Shown one piece after another: positions 34,051 through 43,765 of a stretch of DNA of 64,000 nt. The stretch covers positions 558,001 through 622,000 of the forward strand of contig CBDCFD010000007.1 in the NCBI GenBank assembly GCA_965216155.1, given 5' to 3'. Positions within the stretch are counted from its first letter, which is position 1. Each line of letters opens with the position of its first letter. The notes beneath the pieces were generated by a model, which had not been told where the DNA came from, searched no databases, and worked only from the letters and a program-made list of their open reading frames with translations. The translations under genes and the position numbers were made by a program. Source of the DNA: CATOSP01 sp965216155. Its GTDB lineage: Bacteria > Chloroflexota > Dehalococcoidia > Lucifugimonadales > UBA3495.

Positions 34051-36243
34051 CTACTGTTCGTACCAGCCCGAAGCAAAGATGTAGCCGTCGTGAAGTACCG
34101 CGAAGGTGTGCTTCCTTTGGTTCTCGCCGGTTTCAGGGTTGACTATCACGTACTCCACCCAACGTCCGGCTTCGGTAGCCCCCAGTAAGTCATCGCCATA
34201 GAAGTAGCCTGTCGGATCCACCCGCAGGCTGGGATCCCTTCCTCTCAACACGGGGTTGTGGTGGGCAATGGTAAAGCCGCTTTCACCATCGATGATGAAG
34301 GCGTACCACTGGCCGTCCACATTCTCCCCGGTGTTGTAGTAGTCAACGGTGTCCTCCAAGCCCACCGCTTCGTAGAGATTAATGGCCTGCTGCACTACGG
34401 CCTCCGTGTAGGCCGGGGCGTCGGTCTTCCGCGGCCCTTCCTCGTACCAGCCGGACCCGAAGGTAATCCCGTCGTGAATTACCATCCACGAATGTTTGGT
34501 CTCCACCGAGTCCGTGGCAGGGTTGGTGAAAGTGTAGTCGAACCAGGCACCGTTTTCGTCGGCGGAGGCGGCTACGGCGGCGCCGGTGGGGTAATTGTTG
34601 GGGCCCAGGACGTCCGAGGCTAGCTGTCCCACCAAAGCTGGATTGGCATGGGCGATCACGGTCCCGTCTTCGTCAATCATGAAGACGTACCACTGGCCGT
34701 CCACACTCTCCTCGGTGTTGTAGTAGGCGACAGTGGAATCCAAGCCCACCGCATCGTAAAGGTTAATGGCCTGTTGAACGAAAGCCTGAGTATAGGCCGG
34801 GGCGTCGGTCTTCCGCGGCCCTTCCTCGTACCAGCCGGACCCGAAGGTAACGCCGTCGTGAATTACCATCCAGGAATGTTTGGTCTCCACCGAGCCCGTT
34901 GCTAGGTTGGTGAAAGTGTAGTCGAACCAGGCACCGTTTTCGTCGGCGGAGGCGGCTACGGCGGCGCCGGTGGGGTAATTGTTGGGGCCCAGGACGTCCG
35001 AGGCTAGCTGTCCCACCAAAGCCGGATTGGCATGGGTGGTCACGGTCCCGTCTTCGTCAATCATGAAGACGTACCACTGGCCGTCCACGCTCTCCTCGGT
35101 GTTGTAGTAGGCGACGGTTTCTTCCAGGCCCACCGCATCGTAAAGATTAATGGCCTGCTGGACTACTGCCTGGGTATAACCAGGAGAGTCGGTCTTGCCA
35201 GGACCCTCTTCGTACCAACCCGAGCCGAACATAATCCCGTCGTGGATTACCATCCACGAATGCTTGGTTTCCACGGTGCCGGTGGCCAGGTTGAGGAAGG
35301 TGTAGTCGAACCAGGCCCCGTCCTCGTCCGCGGTGGCGGCCACGGCGGCGCCGGCCGGGTAGTCATTGGGACCCGGGATGTCGTTCACATTCTGACCAAG
35401 CAGGGCAGGATTGGCGTGGGCAACCATGGTTCCGCTCTCGTCAACTATGAACATATACCACTGGCCGTCCACGCTCTCCCTGGTGTTGTAGTAGGCGACA
35501 GTGGAATCCAAGCCCAGCGCATCGTAGAGATTGATAGCCTGCTGGACTACTGCTTGGGTGTAGGCTGGGCCGTCGGTCTTCCGCGGCCCTTCCTCGTACC
35601 AGCCGGAACCGAAGGTAATCCCGTCGTGAATTACCATCCACGAATGTTTGGTCTCCACCGAGCCTGTTGCCAGGTTGGTGAAAGTGTAGTCGAACCAGGC
35701 ACCGTTTTCGTCGGCGGTGGCGGCTACGGCAACGCCGGTGGGGTAGTTATTGGGACCCGTGATGTCCGAGGCAAGCTGTCCCACCAAAGCTGGATTGGCA
35801 TGGGCGATCACGGTCCCGTCTTCGTCAATCATGAAGACGTACCACTGGCCGTCCACGCTCTCCTTGGTGTTGTAGTAGGCGACAGTGGAATCCAAGCCGT
35901 CAGACTCATACCGCCTGATTGCCTCTCGTACAAAGTAATTGGTGTAAGCTTCGGGCATCCATTTGGGAGGCACTGAGGCCTCGGTCTGACCCTGCATCAA
36001 CTGTTGACCGGACGCTGGACCGTCAGCGGTTATTCTTACTTCAGCGCTTTCCAACTGTTGGAGAACCAGTTGAAGTTCATCCTTGTCCAAAGTGACCGCT
36101 TCACCTGTTGGTCCTGCGGGCCCCGCTGGGCCAGGAGGTCCTTGCTCCCCGGACGGACCGGCGCTTCCCTGGCAAGCCGACATTGACATTACAATTAAGA
36201 CGATGGGAATCGCTATGAGAAAAGCCCGCAATTTTCGCCTCAC
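34051..36243 (-). CDS. Lipoprotein with collagen-like stretch and five Cache-like repeats
   Basis: From GTG 36243 the protein begins with a basic signal sequence (RRKLRAFLIAIPIVLIVMSM) and lipobox SAC, so it is a lipoprotein of about 730 residues anchored outside the cell membrane. Next comes a short Gly-X-Y run (GPSGEQGPPGPAGPAGP), then five tandem units of about 128 residues. Each contains YYNTxESVDGQWYVFMID, a D-x-G-T turn, AHANPALVGQ, AAVAATADENGAWFDYTF, a KHSWMVIHDG strand and FGSGWYEEGP, the pattern of single Cache domains that bind small ligands in sensors. Units 1-4 are nearly identical in DNA; unit 5 is divergent (ends FASGWYEQ). No output domain is attached, so it may be a ligand-binding or adhesive surface protein. 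The frame is open to 36381, but that would bury the signal sequence. Confidence 0.82.
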   Translation of the reverse strand: MRRKLRAFLIAIPIVLIVMSMSACQGSAGPSGEQGPPGPAGPAGPTGEAVTLDKDELQLVLQQLESAEVRITADGPASGQQLMQGQTEASVPPKWMPEAYTNYFVREAIRRYESDGLDSTVAYYNTKESVDGQWYVFMIDEDGTVIAHANPALVGQLASDITGPNNYPTGVAVAATADENGAWFDYTFTNLATGSVETKHSWMVIHDGITFGSGWYEEGPRKTDGPAYTQAVVQQAINLYDALGLDSTVAYYNTRESVDGQWYMFIVDESGTMVAHANPALLGQNVNDIPGPNDYPAGAAVAATADEDGAWFDYTFLNLATGTVETKHSWMVIHDGIMFGSGWYEEGPGKTDSPGYTQAVVQQAINLYDAVGLEETVAYYNTEESVDGQWYVFMIDEDGTVTTHANPALVGQLASDVLGPNNYPTGAAVAASADENGAWFDYTFTNLATGSVETKHSWMVIHDGVTFGSGWYEEGPRKTDAPAYTQAFVQQAINLYDAVGLDSTVAYYNTEESVDGQWYVFMIDEDGTVIAHANPALVGQLASDVLGPNNYPTGAAVAASADENGAWFDYTFTNPATDSVETKHSWMVIHDGITFGSGWYEEGPRKTDAPAYTEAVVQQAINLYEAVGLEDTVDYYNTGENVDGQWYAFIIDGESGFTIAHHNPVLRGRDPSLRVDPTGYFYGDDLLGATEAGRWVEYVIVNPETGENQRKHTFAVLHDGYIFASGWYEQ
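34100..35930. repeat. Tandem ~384-bp coding repeats (five units)
   Basis: The same blocks recur at about 384-base steps: for instance TCGGTCTTCCGCGGCCC at 34421 and 34805 and again near 35573, and CACTGGCCGTCCAC in every unit. Near-identity of the inner units at DNA level indicates recent duplication or gene conversion within the lipoprotein gene. Confidence 0.85.
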
Positions 36244-36918
36244 ATTTCCAGTTGTTGTTGATATCCAGTATAACAAACTGAGTGTTCCGACGTCCCCCCA
36301 GTTCCTGGTCTCATCCCGTCTCCACCCAGTAAGCCCGCAAGGACTGACTGGAGCTGGAGTTCCAACGACTTCCGGCGACAAGGTTCCAGGTTTTGTTGGC
36401 CCCCACCCAACATAGCTTCAATCCCTGGTTGGACTCAATCCCCAAAACCGTCGGATCAGGCGTACGGCATAGGGGCTGAAAACGGGCGTGAACCGTATAC
36501 TCGACTGACGGACCAGGCGGGAGCTATTGCGGCTGGGTTAGAGCGCAGTCCTGATAAGACTTGGCTGTCGAAAAAGTGGAAAAGTCTCTCGTCCAAGAAC
36601 GAGTAATCCGGAGGCAAGAAACTGGAAGTGCTATCTGGTTAGTTTCGGAAAACCCCGATTTCCGCAACCCCGATGTCGCGGCTGTTTACTGGGGGTGGGT
36701 CTGTCCAGTGAGCGCCGCCGCACTTTACCAGCACGACCTCCGATATGAGTTCTTGTTGCCCGTCATCTGCAACGTCGGTGTCGGCTCCTACGGCGGACGG
36801 GACGCCGACCTGCATCCTGTGAAGCAGAGCGACGGGCGAGCCGGAAGGGGAAACCGGTCACTCAACAGTTACGTATGAGTTGGAAAGCCCTCCGTCAGCC
36901 GGAGAAGAGGTGGGAGTC
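36244..36918. other. Intergenic region with a tRNA-Ile-like fragment
   Basis: A plus-strand frame at 36561-36878 is open but shows no domain or ribosome site. Bases 36531-36561 match the D arm and anticodon arm of tRNA-Ile (see separate entry). Otherwise nothing is recognised. Confidence 0.4.
36531..36561 (+). repeat. tRNA-Ile(GAU)-like fragment
   Basis: GCTGGGTTAGAGCGCAGTCC followed by TGATAAGACT is, from memory, the D-loop to anticodon-arm sequence of bacterial tRNA-Ile (anticodon GAT within CTGATAA). The acceptor and T arms do not follow, so it is a fragment, as left behind when an element integrates into or carries off part of a tRNA gene. Confidence 0.5.
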
Positions 36919-37137
36919 ATGGCCTGCTCGAAAACGAAACGAGCATCGAAATACGCAGCAATAGCCTGGCTGTGCCTGCTGGCCATCGTCGTCATCGTGC
37001 GGGCCGTCAACCTGCCGCTGGGCAGCGTCCAGCCGGAGGCCGTGATGCTCACCTTCATGATGACCCTGCCCTTCACCTTGGGGTTGACCGGCTTGGTCAT
37101 CGGCGCAGCCTGGATCTTGGAACGTCGGGGCGGTTAG
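36919..37137 (+). CDS. Small two-helix membrane protein (72 aa)
   Basis: ATG 36919 follows GAGGTGGGAG. The protein has two hydrophobic segments (about residues 12-28 and 40-63) linked by NLPLGSVQPEAVMLTFMMT, matching the linker of the gene at 3791-4033. The N-terminus is basic (SKTKRASK), so it is expected inside the cell. Family and role unknown; it stands alone between mobile sequences. Confidence 0.65.
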   Translation: MACSKTKRASKYAAIAWLCLLAIVVIVRAVNLPLGSVQPEAVMLTFMMTLPFTLGLTGLVIGAAWILERRGG

Positions 37138-37813
37138 TGCCGTCTTCGTTGCCGTGGTGCGGCCTGGCCGAGGCCGGCCGCGGAGCCTTCTCGGAAGCAT
37201 ACGCCAACACCCCTGGCAGTCTCCTGCGTCCCGGTCATAACACTCGGCCCTCCGCTCCACCCCAGCCACGATTTCCTGACAGTTAGCTGTTGCGGGCCGA
37301 GGGGCATGCATGCTCCAATGACGCCGGTGGGGAAACACCGTCACTGAGGAGTTGGGCGCCATGCCGGAGCAGGAGCAGTTTTCGGACAACGACCGCCTTG
37401 ACACGGTTCGAATTCGATGATGAAGTCACCGAGTCTACCGGCCTCTTGCCCAGGCTCCCTTTGACCGTGTTGGACGGGTGGGCTAGCTCTGGCACCGGAC
37501 GGTGCGTTACGGGACTCGCAACGACTGGTTGACGAGGGACACTTGTGATGGACCGGGCGACGGCGCGGCGCTTCTCGTGGGACCGCCTGGCTCGAACCAA
37601 TTCTTGGGTAACAATTCATGCAACACTCGGTACACTTTGCCTCCGCCGATTACAACGAGGAGATGAAAACGGGTAACTGTTCAGACTTGAGGGGATCTGA
37701 GGGTTTGAAGGTCGAAAATCGGGAGCTAATCCACGTTGCTGACGCTCAGGCTGAGGGCTATCCAACGGCTTTCGACCAATTCGACCCACCAAGTCTGAAC
37801 AGTTACGAAAACG
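37138..37813. other. Region without clear gene; solo IS21 end inside
   Basis: Long minus-strand frames over 37283-37619 have no recognisable domain. A solo IS21 left end lies at 37629-37654. The 53-residue gene starts at 37814. Confidence 0.4.
37629..37654. repeat. Solo IS21 left end (minus orientation)
   Basis: Read on the minus strand from 37654, TGTAATCGGCGGAGGCAAAG matches the left terminal repeats of the IS21 copies (TGTAAACGGCGGAGGTAAAT). No istA lies to its left, so it is a leftover end. Confidence 0.55.
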
Positions 37814-37975
37814 ATGGAAAAGTTGACTCTAACGCTGCACAAGACCAAGGACACGAAGAACAAGGTCGTGTACGGCACCAAGGACGGCGACGTCATCCAG
37901 AGCGTCTACATCGACAAGGACGCTCTGGGCGACGTTCCACCGGCCACGCTCCAGGTGGTCATATCCCCGCAGTAA
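37814..37975 (+). CDS. Small conserved-looking protein (53 aa)
   Basis: ATG 37814 to TAA 37973-37975 encodes MEKLTLTLHKTKDTKNKVVY then GTKDGDVIQSVYIDKDALGD and a strand-forming end (ATLQVVISPQ). I recall similar short proteins (TLNKTKDTKNTVVYG...LYIxKxAL) in many bacteria, of unknown role, with an all-beta pattern. The ribosome site is weak. It lies between a solo IS21 end and an istB fragment, so it may be cargo. Confidence 0.6.
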   Translation: MEKLTLTLHKTKDTKNKVVYGTKDGDVIQSVYIDKDALGDVPPATLQVVISPQ

Positions 37976-38047
37976 GCCCGGGCAGCCTCCTTGACTGGGG
38001 AACCGCGCTGGCCCGTCGCGCCGGTGAAGACGAGGTAAAGCGGACCG

Positions 38048-38519
38048 CTGGAGGCCCGGGACGAGAGACACCTGCTGAATTTACAGAGACAACTGTCTCG
38101 CCTGAACCTGCTGATCATCGACGAGTTGGGTTTCGTCCCCCTGTCCCCCAACGGAGCGGAACTGCTCTTCGAGGTCTTCAGCCAACGCTACGAGCGGGGC
38201 TCCATCCTGGTCACCACCAACCTGCCCTTCGATGAGTGGACCGAAGTATTTGGCTCGGAACGCCTCACCGGCGCGCTGCTGGACCGTCTCACCCACCACG
38301 TCCATATCCTGGAGATGAACGGCGACAGCTACCGCCTCCGGCACAGCCGGCAGAACGCCGCCACCCAGGTCTCGGACGAGCCGGAAGACTCCTGACTCAC
38401 TCCGGAACTGCGGACCCCTGCTCCTGACCCCGCCCGGCTCCCAATTCAGTTCTTTCTCATCGTGCGGGTGGTACACGATTCCTCCGCCGCAGTGGTACAC
38501 CTTCTCGCCGCCCTTGACA
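38048..38519 (+). mobile_element. IS21-family element, copy 5 (right-end fragment)
   Basis: It consists of the last 115 codons of istB followed by the right end, whose inner repeats (GTGGTACACGATTCCTCCG) and outer end (CGCCGCCCTTGACA, 38519) match the other copies. The left junction is at about 38048 inside istB. Confidence 0.8.
38050..38395 (+). pseudogene. istB: IstB ATPase, 5'-truncated
   Basis: The frame enters as LEARDERHLLNLQRQLSRLN and includes LLIIDELGFVPLSPNGAELL, VTTNLPFDEW and the C-terminal MNGDSYRLRHSRQ, stopping at 38395. Walker A and everything before it is missing. Confidence 0.85.
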
Positions 38520-38672
38520 TGCTGGACCCTACAACCGGCGGGAGTGCCCCACATACGGCTCTCAGGTGCTTCGGTTCCCACGTATGCTCCCCCGAGCCTG
38601 AAGAAGGTGGCGTGGATGCCCCCGTGGGGGCTGCGCCGGCAGTGCTGGAGTTTGCAGTTCCAGACCACCGAC

Positions 38673-39755
38673 TCATGAGGTGAGTTCTATGCTGTACGTG
38701 CTGCAGGGCGGCCTAACTATGTACAAGTTGCTTGCGTCAAATCCATCCGCGACAAATAACTCAGGGGTCTCTTCCTCCGGAATGCTTTCTAACATCAACG
38801 CCGCTTTTGCTTGCTCAAATGCTTCCTTCACCGACTTGCCGAATCCAATCGCCGAGTAGAACTGGGACGCGAAAGTTCGAGCTGCGTCGTCACCAATTGA
38901 AGTATTCATACCTACAGCGGCTTGAATATGCTCTACAACCGCTTCGGCTTGATTCTTAGAGTAACACGTATTGAAAACCACCAATTGAATGCTCCCGGAG
39001 CAAGCCCACATCGCTTGGTCTATGGCTTCCTTCGTGACGGGCTTCGCATTGCCGGACTCGTCCTGAAAAACGATTTCATCATGGTCCGAGCCATGCCCAC
39101 TGAAATGAACAATTCGTGGATTGCATTCGTTAATGGCTTGCATCACATCCAGCGGTCTAACAGCCCAACGAGATTCCAGCTTCACCGCATCACGATGCTC
39201 GGACTTGCGAATCATATCTTGAATTGCACGGGCTTCTTCGTCGAGGCGAAGTTGCGCCTGGTCTAACGGATTCGATGCGAGAAATAGGACAGTGATTTTT
39301 TCAGGCAGGTTCTTGAGCTTTTCTATTTCAGACATGGCTCCCGCATAAAGGATGTTCTGCTTTTTTAGATTTGTACCCATTACTGCCATTTGCCGTTTTG
39401 TCTGGCGACCCAATTGATCGGCTTCCCGCTGTTGTTTCTTAGCTTCCTTCACTTCTTCATTAGATAAGGATTTTTGGGCATCATTCAGCTTCTTTTGCTC
39501 AGCTACAATCCTTCCATCAATGCTGGCAATTTTGCTTTTGTTGTCTGACGATTCTTTATGCAGTCGCTCAATTTCGCGCTGTTTCATGTTTTTTGTGGAA
39601 ATACTTCTTGTCGTAGCTACTGTCTTGTTAACGGCGGTTATCTTTTTTTGAAGGTCAGCACGTTTTTTTGCCAGACGACTCTTGTCATTTTGCAACTTCA
39701 CAATGTTGACACTCGCTTGTTGCACTTTCCGACGGAATTGGTCAATCATTGGCAT
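38673..39755 (-). CDS. CHAT-domain (caspase-like) protease with N-terminal coiled coil
   Basis: A 360-residue protein. Residues about 1-135 are a long Lys/Glu-rich coiled coil; residues about 150-345 are a CHAT domain beginning KITVLFLASNPLDQAQLRLD, with the catalytic His in IVHFSGHGSDHDEIVFQ (near 225) and the catalytic Cys in LVVFNTCYSKNQAEAV (near 268), and GMNTSIGDDAARTFASQFY after it. CHAT enzymes are peptidases related to caspases and gasdermin-activating proteases in anti-phage systems. As a stand-alone gene its partner is unknown. The base composition is clearly A/T-richer than the flanks and both sides are IS fragments, which points to recent acquisition. Start ATG 39755 gives MPMIDQFRRKVQQ; the last dozen residues may be an extension beyond the family end. 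Confidence 0.85.
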   Translation of the reverse strand: MPMIDQFRRKVQQASVNIVKLQNDKSRLAKKRADLQKKITAVNKTVATTRSISTKNMKQREIERLHKESSDNKSKIASIDGRIVAEQKKLNDAQKSLSNEEVKEAKKQQREADQLGRQTKRQMAVMGTNLKKQNILYAGAMSEIEKLKNLPEKITVLFLASNPLDQAQLRLDEEARAIQDMIRKSEHRDAVKLESRWAVRPLDVMQAINECNPRIVHFSGHGSDHDEIVFQDESGNAKPVTKEAIDQAMWACSGSIQLVVFNTCYSKNQAEAVVEHIQAAVGMNTSIGDDAARTFASQFYSAIGFGKSVKEAFEQAKAALMLESIPEEETPELFVADGFDASNLYIVRPPCSTYSIELTS

Positions 39756-40356
39756 ATCACACCTCTAATTACCCAGTAATCAGAAGTAATGAGGATTACT
39801 CAGCGCCCGTCCCGGGAGATTCGCAGACATTGGCAGGTCAGATATGACGGGTCATTTACCGCAAGCACTTTGATTCAATTGTCCATCGGGCCACCAGGGA
39901 AATGCAAATGGCTGCTGTCAGTAACTTCCCCGAAGCTACGCCACTACTGCCTCTGCCGAGGACCCCTCCCCCGAGGCCCGCAGCCGCTTCCGCAGTTCCC
40001 ACCATACGCGTACCTCAGGGCTGGGGGCTAGTACTACAGTCGCAGATGGTCGCTTGGAGTGTTGGTGCGGTCTTGAAAATCGCAATGTCTAAACCCGAAT
40101 CCACCGATGGACACGGATGGACGGCGTGAGGACAGTGGAAGGGGGGTGAGGGAGTTACAGGCGCGATGATCCGGGCTCGAATTCGGGTAGACGGGGGCGG
40201 TCTGCAGGCGCTTTGGGGGGCGCCGATGGCGGCCTACAGTGGCTGTGGCGAGCGAGATGGCGGGATAGGACACGGTGAGAGACACACGCGGACCGGGATG
40301 GCGCGAGTTTGCGGGGGCGTTGGGTTGGCTGGCGGGTCAGTGGCAGAGGGGTGGCG
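39756..40356. other. Intergenic stretch before IS1380 remnant
   Basis: No gene recognised; the part from about 40150 on probably belongs to the downstream end of the IS1380 element, but I could not define its terminal repeat. Confidence 0.4.
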
Positions 40357-41262
40357 TCAGGCCGGAAGTGGAATGGCTCGCAGCCGGGCGAGGGCGCGAC
40401 TGAACTGGGTTTCCCAAGGACAGCGCTTGGGAAGATGCAGGGTCAACCGGCGCGCCGAGCGGGTGAGCCGTCCCGCCAGGGAGAAGAACCGCCGCCGGAA
40501 GGTCTTGGTGGTCACGATCCGCTCTCCCAGACCGAGCCGCGCCGTCCAACGGGCCAGGTTGTGCGCCATCGTCTGGACGGCCAGCCAGGCAGCGTTGGCG
40601 GCGAAGCGCCCCGAGGGGAGATGGTTCAGCCCGACGCCGCACTTGAGGTCGCGTATCGCGTTCTCGATCTCGGCGTGGCGGCGATGATCAGCCTCCAGTT
40701 CCAGGGTCTCTCCGTCCCGGTCGGTGATGAAGCCGTGATAGCTGTAGGTGGCGAAGAGGGCCAGCTGGGAACCGGGCGTGGGCTTCACCCGCCGGACAAT
40801 GAGCCGCACCGGGGCGGCGTCGGGCTCACTCTGGAAGGAGGTGTAAGTCGTCTCGGCGACATCGGCGGCGCCGTCCATCCAGTAGGGGATGAGAGTCCAG
40901 CCCTCCTCTGGTATCGCCTCGATCAGGTTCCGCAGGCTTTTGTGCTGGCGGATGGTGATGGAGAACCGGGCATCCATCCGGCGGCAGACGGCGACCACGG
41001 CGTGGGTATAGAAGCCGCTGCCGGCATGCACCGTGAGTTGGCCCCTGGCTCCGGCGTAGCGCACCCGCCCCACCGTCTCACGCAGGAAGCGGGCGGCGCC
41101 GCGGGCGGTATTGGCGCGGCCCTCGCGCAGCCGGGCCATCAGCACGTCGCCTGTGCCGGCGGCGACGGCCAGCAGCGGGTGATAGCCCCGGGCGCCGGTG
41201 TAGCCCCCGTATCAAGTACGGGGCAGGCTGTGGTGGCGGGCGCCCTCCTTGGTCAGTCCGTA
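40357..41262 (-). pseudogene. IS1380-family transposase, C-terminal part
   Basis: The frame from TAC 41262 reads YGLTKEGARHHSLPRT, a TGA, then YGGYTGARGYHPLLAVAAGT and on through LTVHAGSGFYTHAVVAVCRR (second catalytic Asp region replaced by Gly-Ser-Gly) and HRRHAEIENAIRDLKCGVGL (catalytic Glu) to TGA 40357. The N-terminal part of the same gene lies at 42940-43406, so one transposase gene has been split by the IS110 element. The in-frame TGA near 41212 is a separate lesion. Confidence 0.82.
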
Positions 41263-42939
41263 GCAGAGTTATGCCCCTATCCGGGCCGTGCAGAGGCGAC
41301 TAACTGGTGAGTCCGCCCAAGGATGTATGCTCATGGTAAGGCGCGTCGTCGGGACCAAGGCCGAGTGGACACTGGCGCCTATTGCCCGATCCGTAGCATG
41401 GCCCGGGGTCTTACGACGGCATCATTGGTGACGCCCCGACCGGGGCGATCCCGTTGAGGAGAGTGGCTACGTTCCGTGGCTCCCTCCGGCGACACGTCTA
41501 CCTTGTAGGCGTGGAGGGAATGATGAGCCGCAGACGCCGGAGCAGCGCAAAACCGGCAGGGCTGTCCCAGCTGAACCTGAACGCGGCGGGCATTGACGTG
41601 GGCGCTGCCAGCCATTTCGTGGCGGTGCCCGCCGACCGGGCGGAACCGCCGGTTCGAGAGTTCGAGGCCTTCACGGCGGACCTGTACCGTCTGGCGGACT
41701 GGTTGGCCCAGTGCAGTGTGGAGACCGTGGTCATGGAGTCCACCGGCGTGTACTGGATACCCCCCTGTTCGGGGTGCTGGAAGAGCGGGACTTCCAGGTG
41801 ATGCTGGTGGACCCCAGACGCATCAAGAACGTGCCTGGTCGCAAGACCGGCGTGCTGGACTGCCAGTGGCTGCAGCAGCTGCACACCTACGGCCTGCTGT
41901 CGGGGGCCTTCCGTCCCGATGGGGAGATCCGACGCCTACGCAGTTACCTGCGGCAGCGGGCCATGCTGGTGGAGTACGCGGCCCAACATATCCAGCACAT
42001 GCAGAAAGCCTTGACCCAGATGAACGTAAAACTCCACCATGTCATTAGCGACATCACCGGCAAGACCGGCATGGACATCATGGAGGCAATCGTAGGTGGC
42101 CCGGGACCCGCAGCAGCTGACGCAATTGCGCGATCCCAGGATCAAGGCCGACGAGGCTACCATCGCCAAGTCGTTGCAGGGCCATTGGAGGGAGGAGCAC
42201 ATCTTCGAACTGACCCAGGCCCTGGAACTGTACCGAGTGTATCAGGATAAGATTGCCGAGTGCGACCGGGAGATTGAAGCCCAGTTGGAGCGTTTCGAGG
42301 ATCACAGCAACGGTGATCCTCCAGCGGCGAAGTCTGGCCGGAGACGCAGCAAAGGAAACGCCCCACGCTTCGACGTTTGGACGCACCTGTACCGGATGAC
42401 GGGGGTTGACCTGACCCGGATCGACGGTGTGGATGCCTACACCGCGCTCAAGGTGGTGAGTGAGATTGGCGCCGACATGACGAAATGGACGAGTGCGAAG
42501 CACTTTGCGTCCTGGTTGGGGCTGAGCCCAAACAACCGCATCACCGGTGGGAGGGTGATCAGCTCCAAGACCAAGCCCAGCGCCAACCGGGCGGCGGCGG
42601 CATTACGCCTGGCGGCCAACGCGCTGCATCGCTCCGACAGTGCCCTGGGCGCCTTCCTGCGCCGGAAGAAGGCTCACTTGGGAGCGCCCAAGGCCATCAC
42701 GGCGACAGCGCACAAGCTGGCCAGGCTCATCTACTCCATGCTGCGGTACGGCCAGCAGTACGTGGATGTCGGCGCAGAATACTACGAGAGTCAGTATCAG
42801 CATAGGGCACTGCGCGCTGCAAAACGGCGGGCCGCGTAACTCGGCTACCAGTTGGTGCCCATGCCCGATGCTCCGGAACACACCACCTACGCACCTCCTC
42901 GCGCGCCGGTTGCCGCGTAACGACTGTGGTTAGTGAGGA
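41263..42939 (+). mobile_element. IS110-family element nested in IS1380
   Basis: The boundaries are fixed by rejoining the IS1380 reading frame: DLDSTICET ends at 42940 and YGLTKEG begins at 41262, with 1,677 bases between. IS110 elements have no inverted repeats and insert without long target duplication, as seen here. Confidence 0.8.
41520..42839 (+). pseudogene. IS110-family transposase, two frameshifts
   Basis: From ATG 41520 (GGAGGGA upstream) the frame has NAAGIDVGAASHFVAVPADR (first Asp of the DEDD RuvC-like core) and VVMESTGVYWIP (Glu). It shifts near 41765, continues as LFGVLEERDFQVMLVDPRRI and TGVLDCQWLQQLHTYGLL (the Asp-rich third motif), shifts again near 42093, and ends with the Transposase_20 part (MTGVDLTRIDGVDAYTALKV, FASWLGLSPNNRITGGRVIS, conserved Ser). 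All motifs are present; two indels inactivate it. Confidence 0.85.
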
Positions 42940-43406
42940 GGTCTCGCAGATCGTCGAATCAAGGTCAATGGTCAGGGGCCTGTCGCCGGGTCCCGCCCCG
43001 GCCTGCCAAGCCCGGGCCAGCAGCTCGCGGCTCACCCGGTCCAGTTGGTGGACATGGCCCCACCTGAAGCTGCGCAGGAAGGCACCCAGAGCCTGGCCTC
43101 GCGAAAGCGGGGGGTGGACGGCGCCTTGACCGTGCCGCCCAGGGTGCAGGCCGTCCCCCCGGCGCGCAGCACATCGGCGGCGTCGATGCAGTCGCCCCCA
43201 GCCAGCGCAGACGCAACCAGCGTCAGCATCTTGTCGCCGGTGTTGGCCCGCCCCGGGGCATCGCCCAGGTCGAGGTGTTGCTGGACGAGTTCGGGCAGGC
43301 CGAGGTGCCGCGCCGGGGTGGCCGGAAGGAGCAGGCCGGCATTGGCCACCAGGCGGCGGTCGTCGAAGGTGATTTGGATCCGGTCGGGGTGGTGGCGTGG
43401 CAGCAT
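42940..43406 (-). pseudogene. IS1380-family transposase, N-terminal part
   Basis: From ATG 43406 the frame reads MLPRHHPDRIQITFDDRRLV, HLGLPELVQQHLDLGD and GDKMLTLVASALAGGDCIDA, the start of IS1380 transposases. It shifts near 43090 and resumes as RELLARAWQAGAGPGDRPLT and IDLDSTICET, which contains the first catalytic Asp, where the IS110 interrupts it. Confidence 0.82.
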
Positions 43407-43765
43407 CTATTGGGGGCTCCTTTTCTGGGACCGGTTTTCTGTTCCAAAACCATTATCCCAGACTCAGAGGAGCACCTTCTTGCCGCTTCAGAACGCTGAC
43501 CCGACCCTCTCCTTCGGTGGATTCGGGCTAACGCTCATGTTACCGGCGGCTTCACCTTCGGTGTGCTTCAGTAGTTGTAGCGTGGGCACATGATGCTCCC
43601 CTTCCACCCTGGCTTCTTCGGCCACGTACCCCCCTACCCCAAGAATAGCTGAACGACTTTTGCTTCGTGGTCATGGCAATACCTCACGCTTGGTGGGGGC
43701 TGTCGGCGAGAGCGGCCCTATCCTCCGGCCAATCTGCGACCGTGCGGCCAGGTTGGTAAGCCGGG
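43407..43765. other. Stretch without a recognised gene
   Basis: This includes the upstream end of the IS1380 element (to about 43460). I see no gene in the remainder. Confidence 0.4.
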
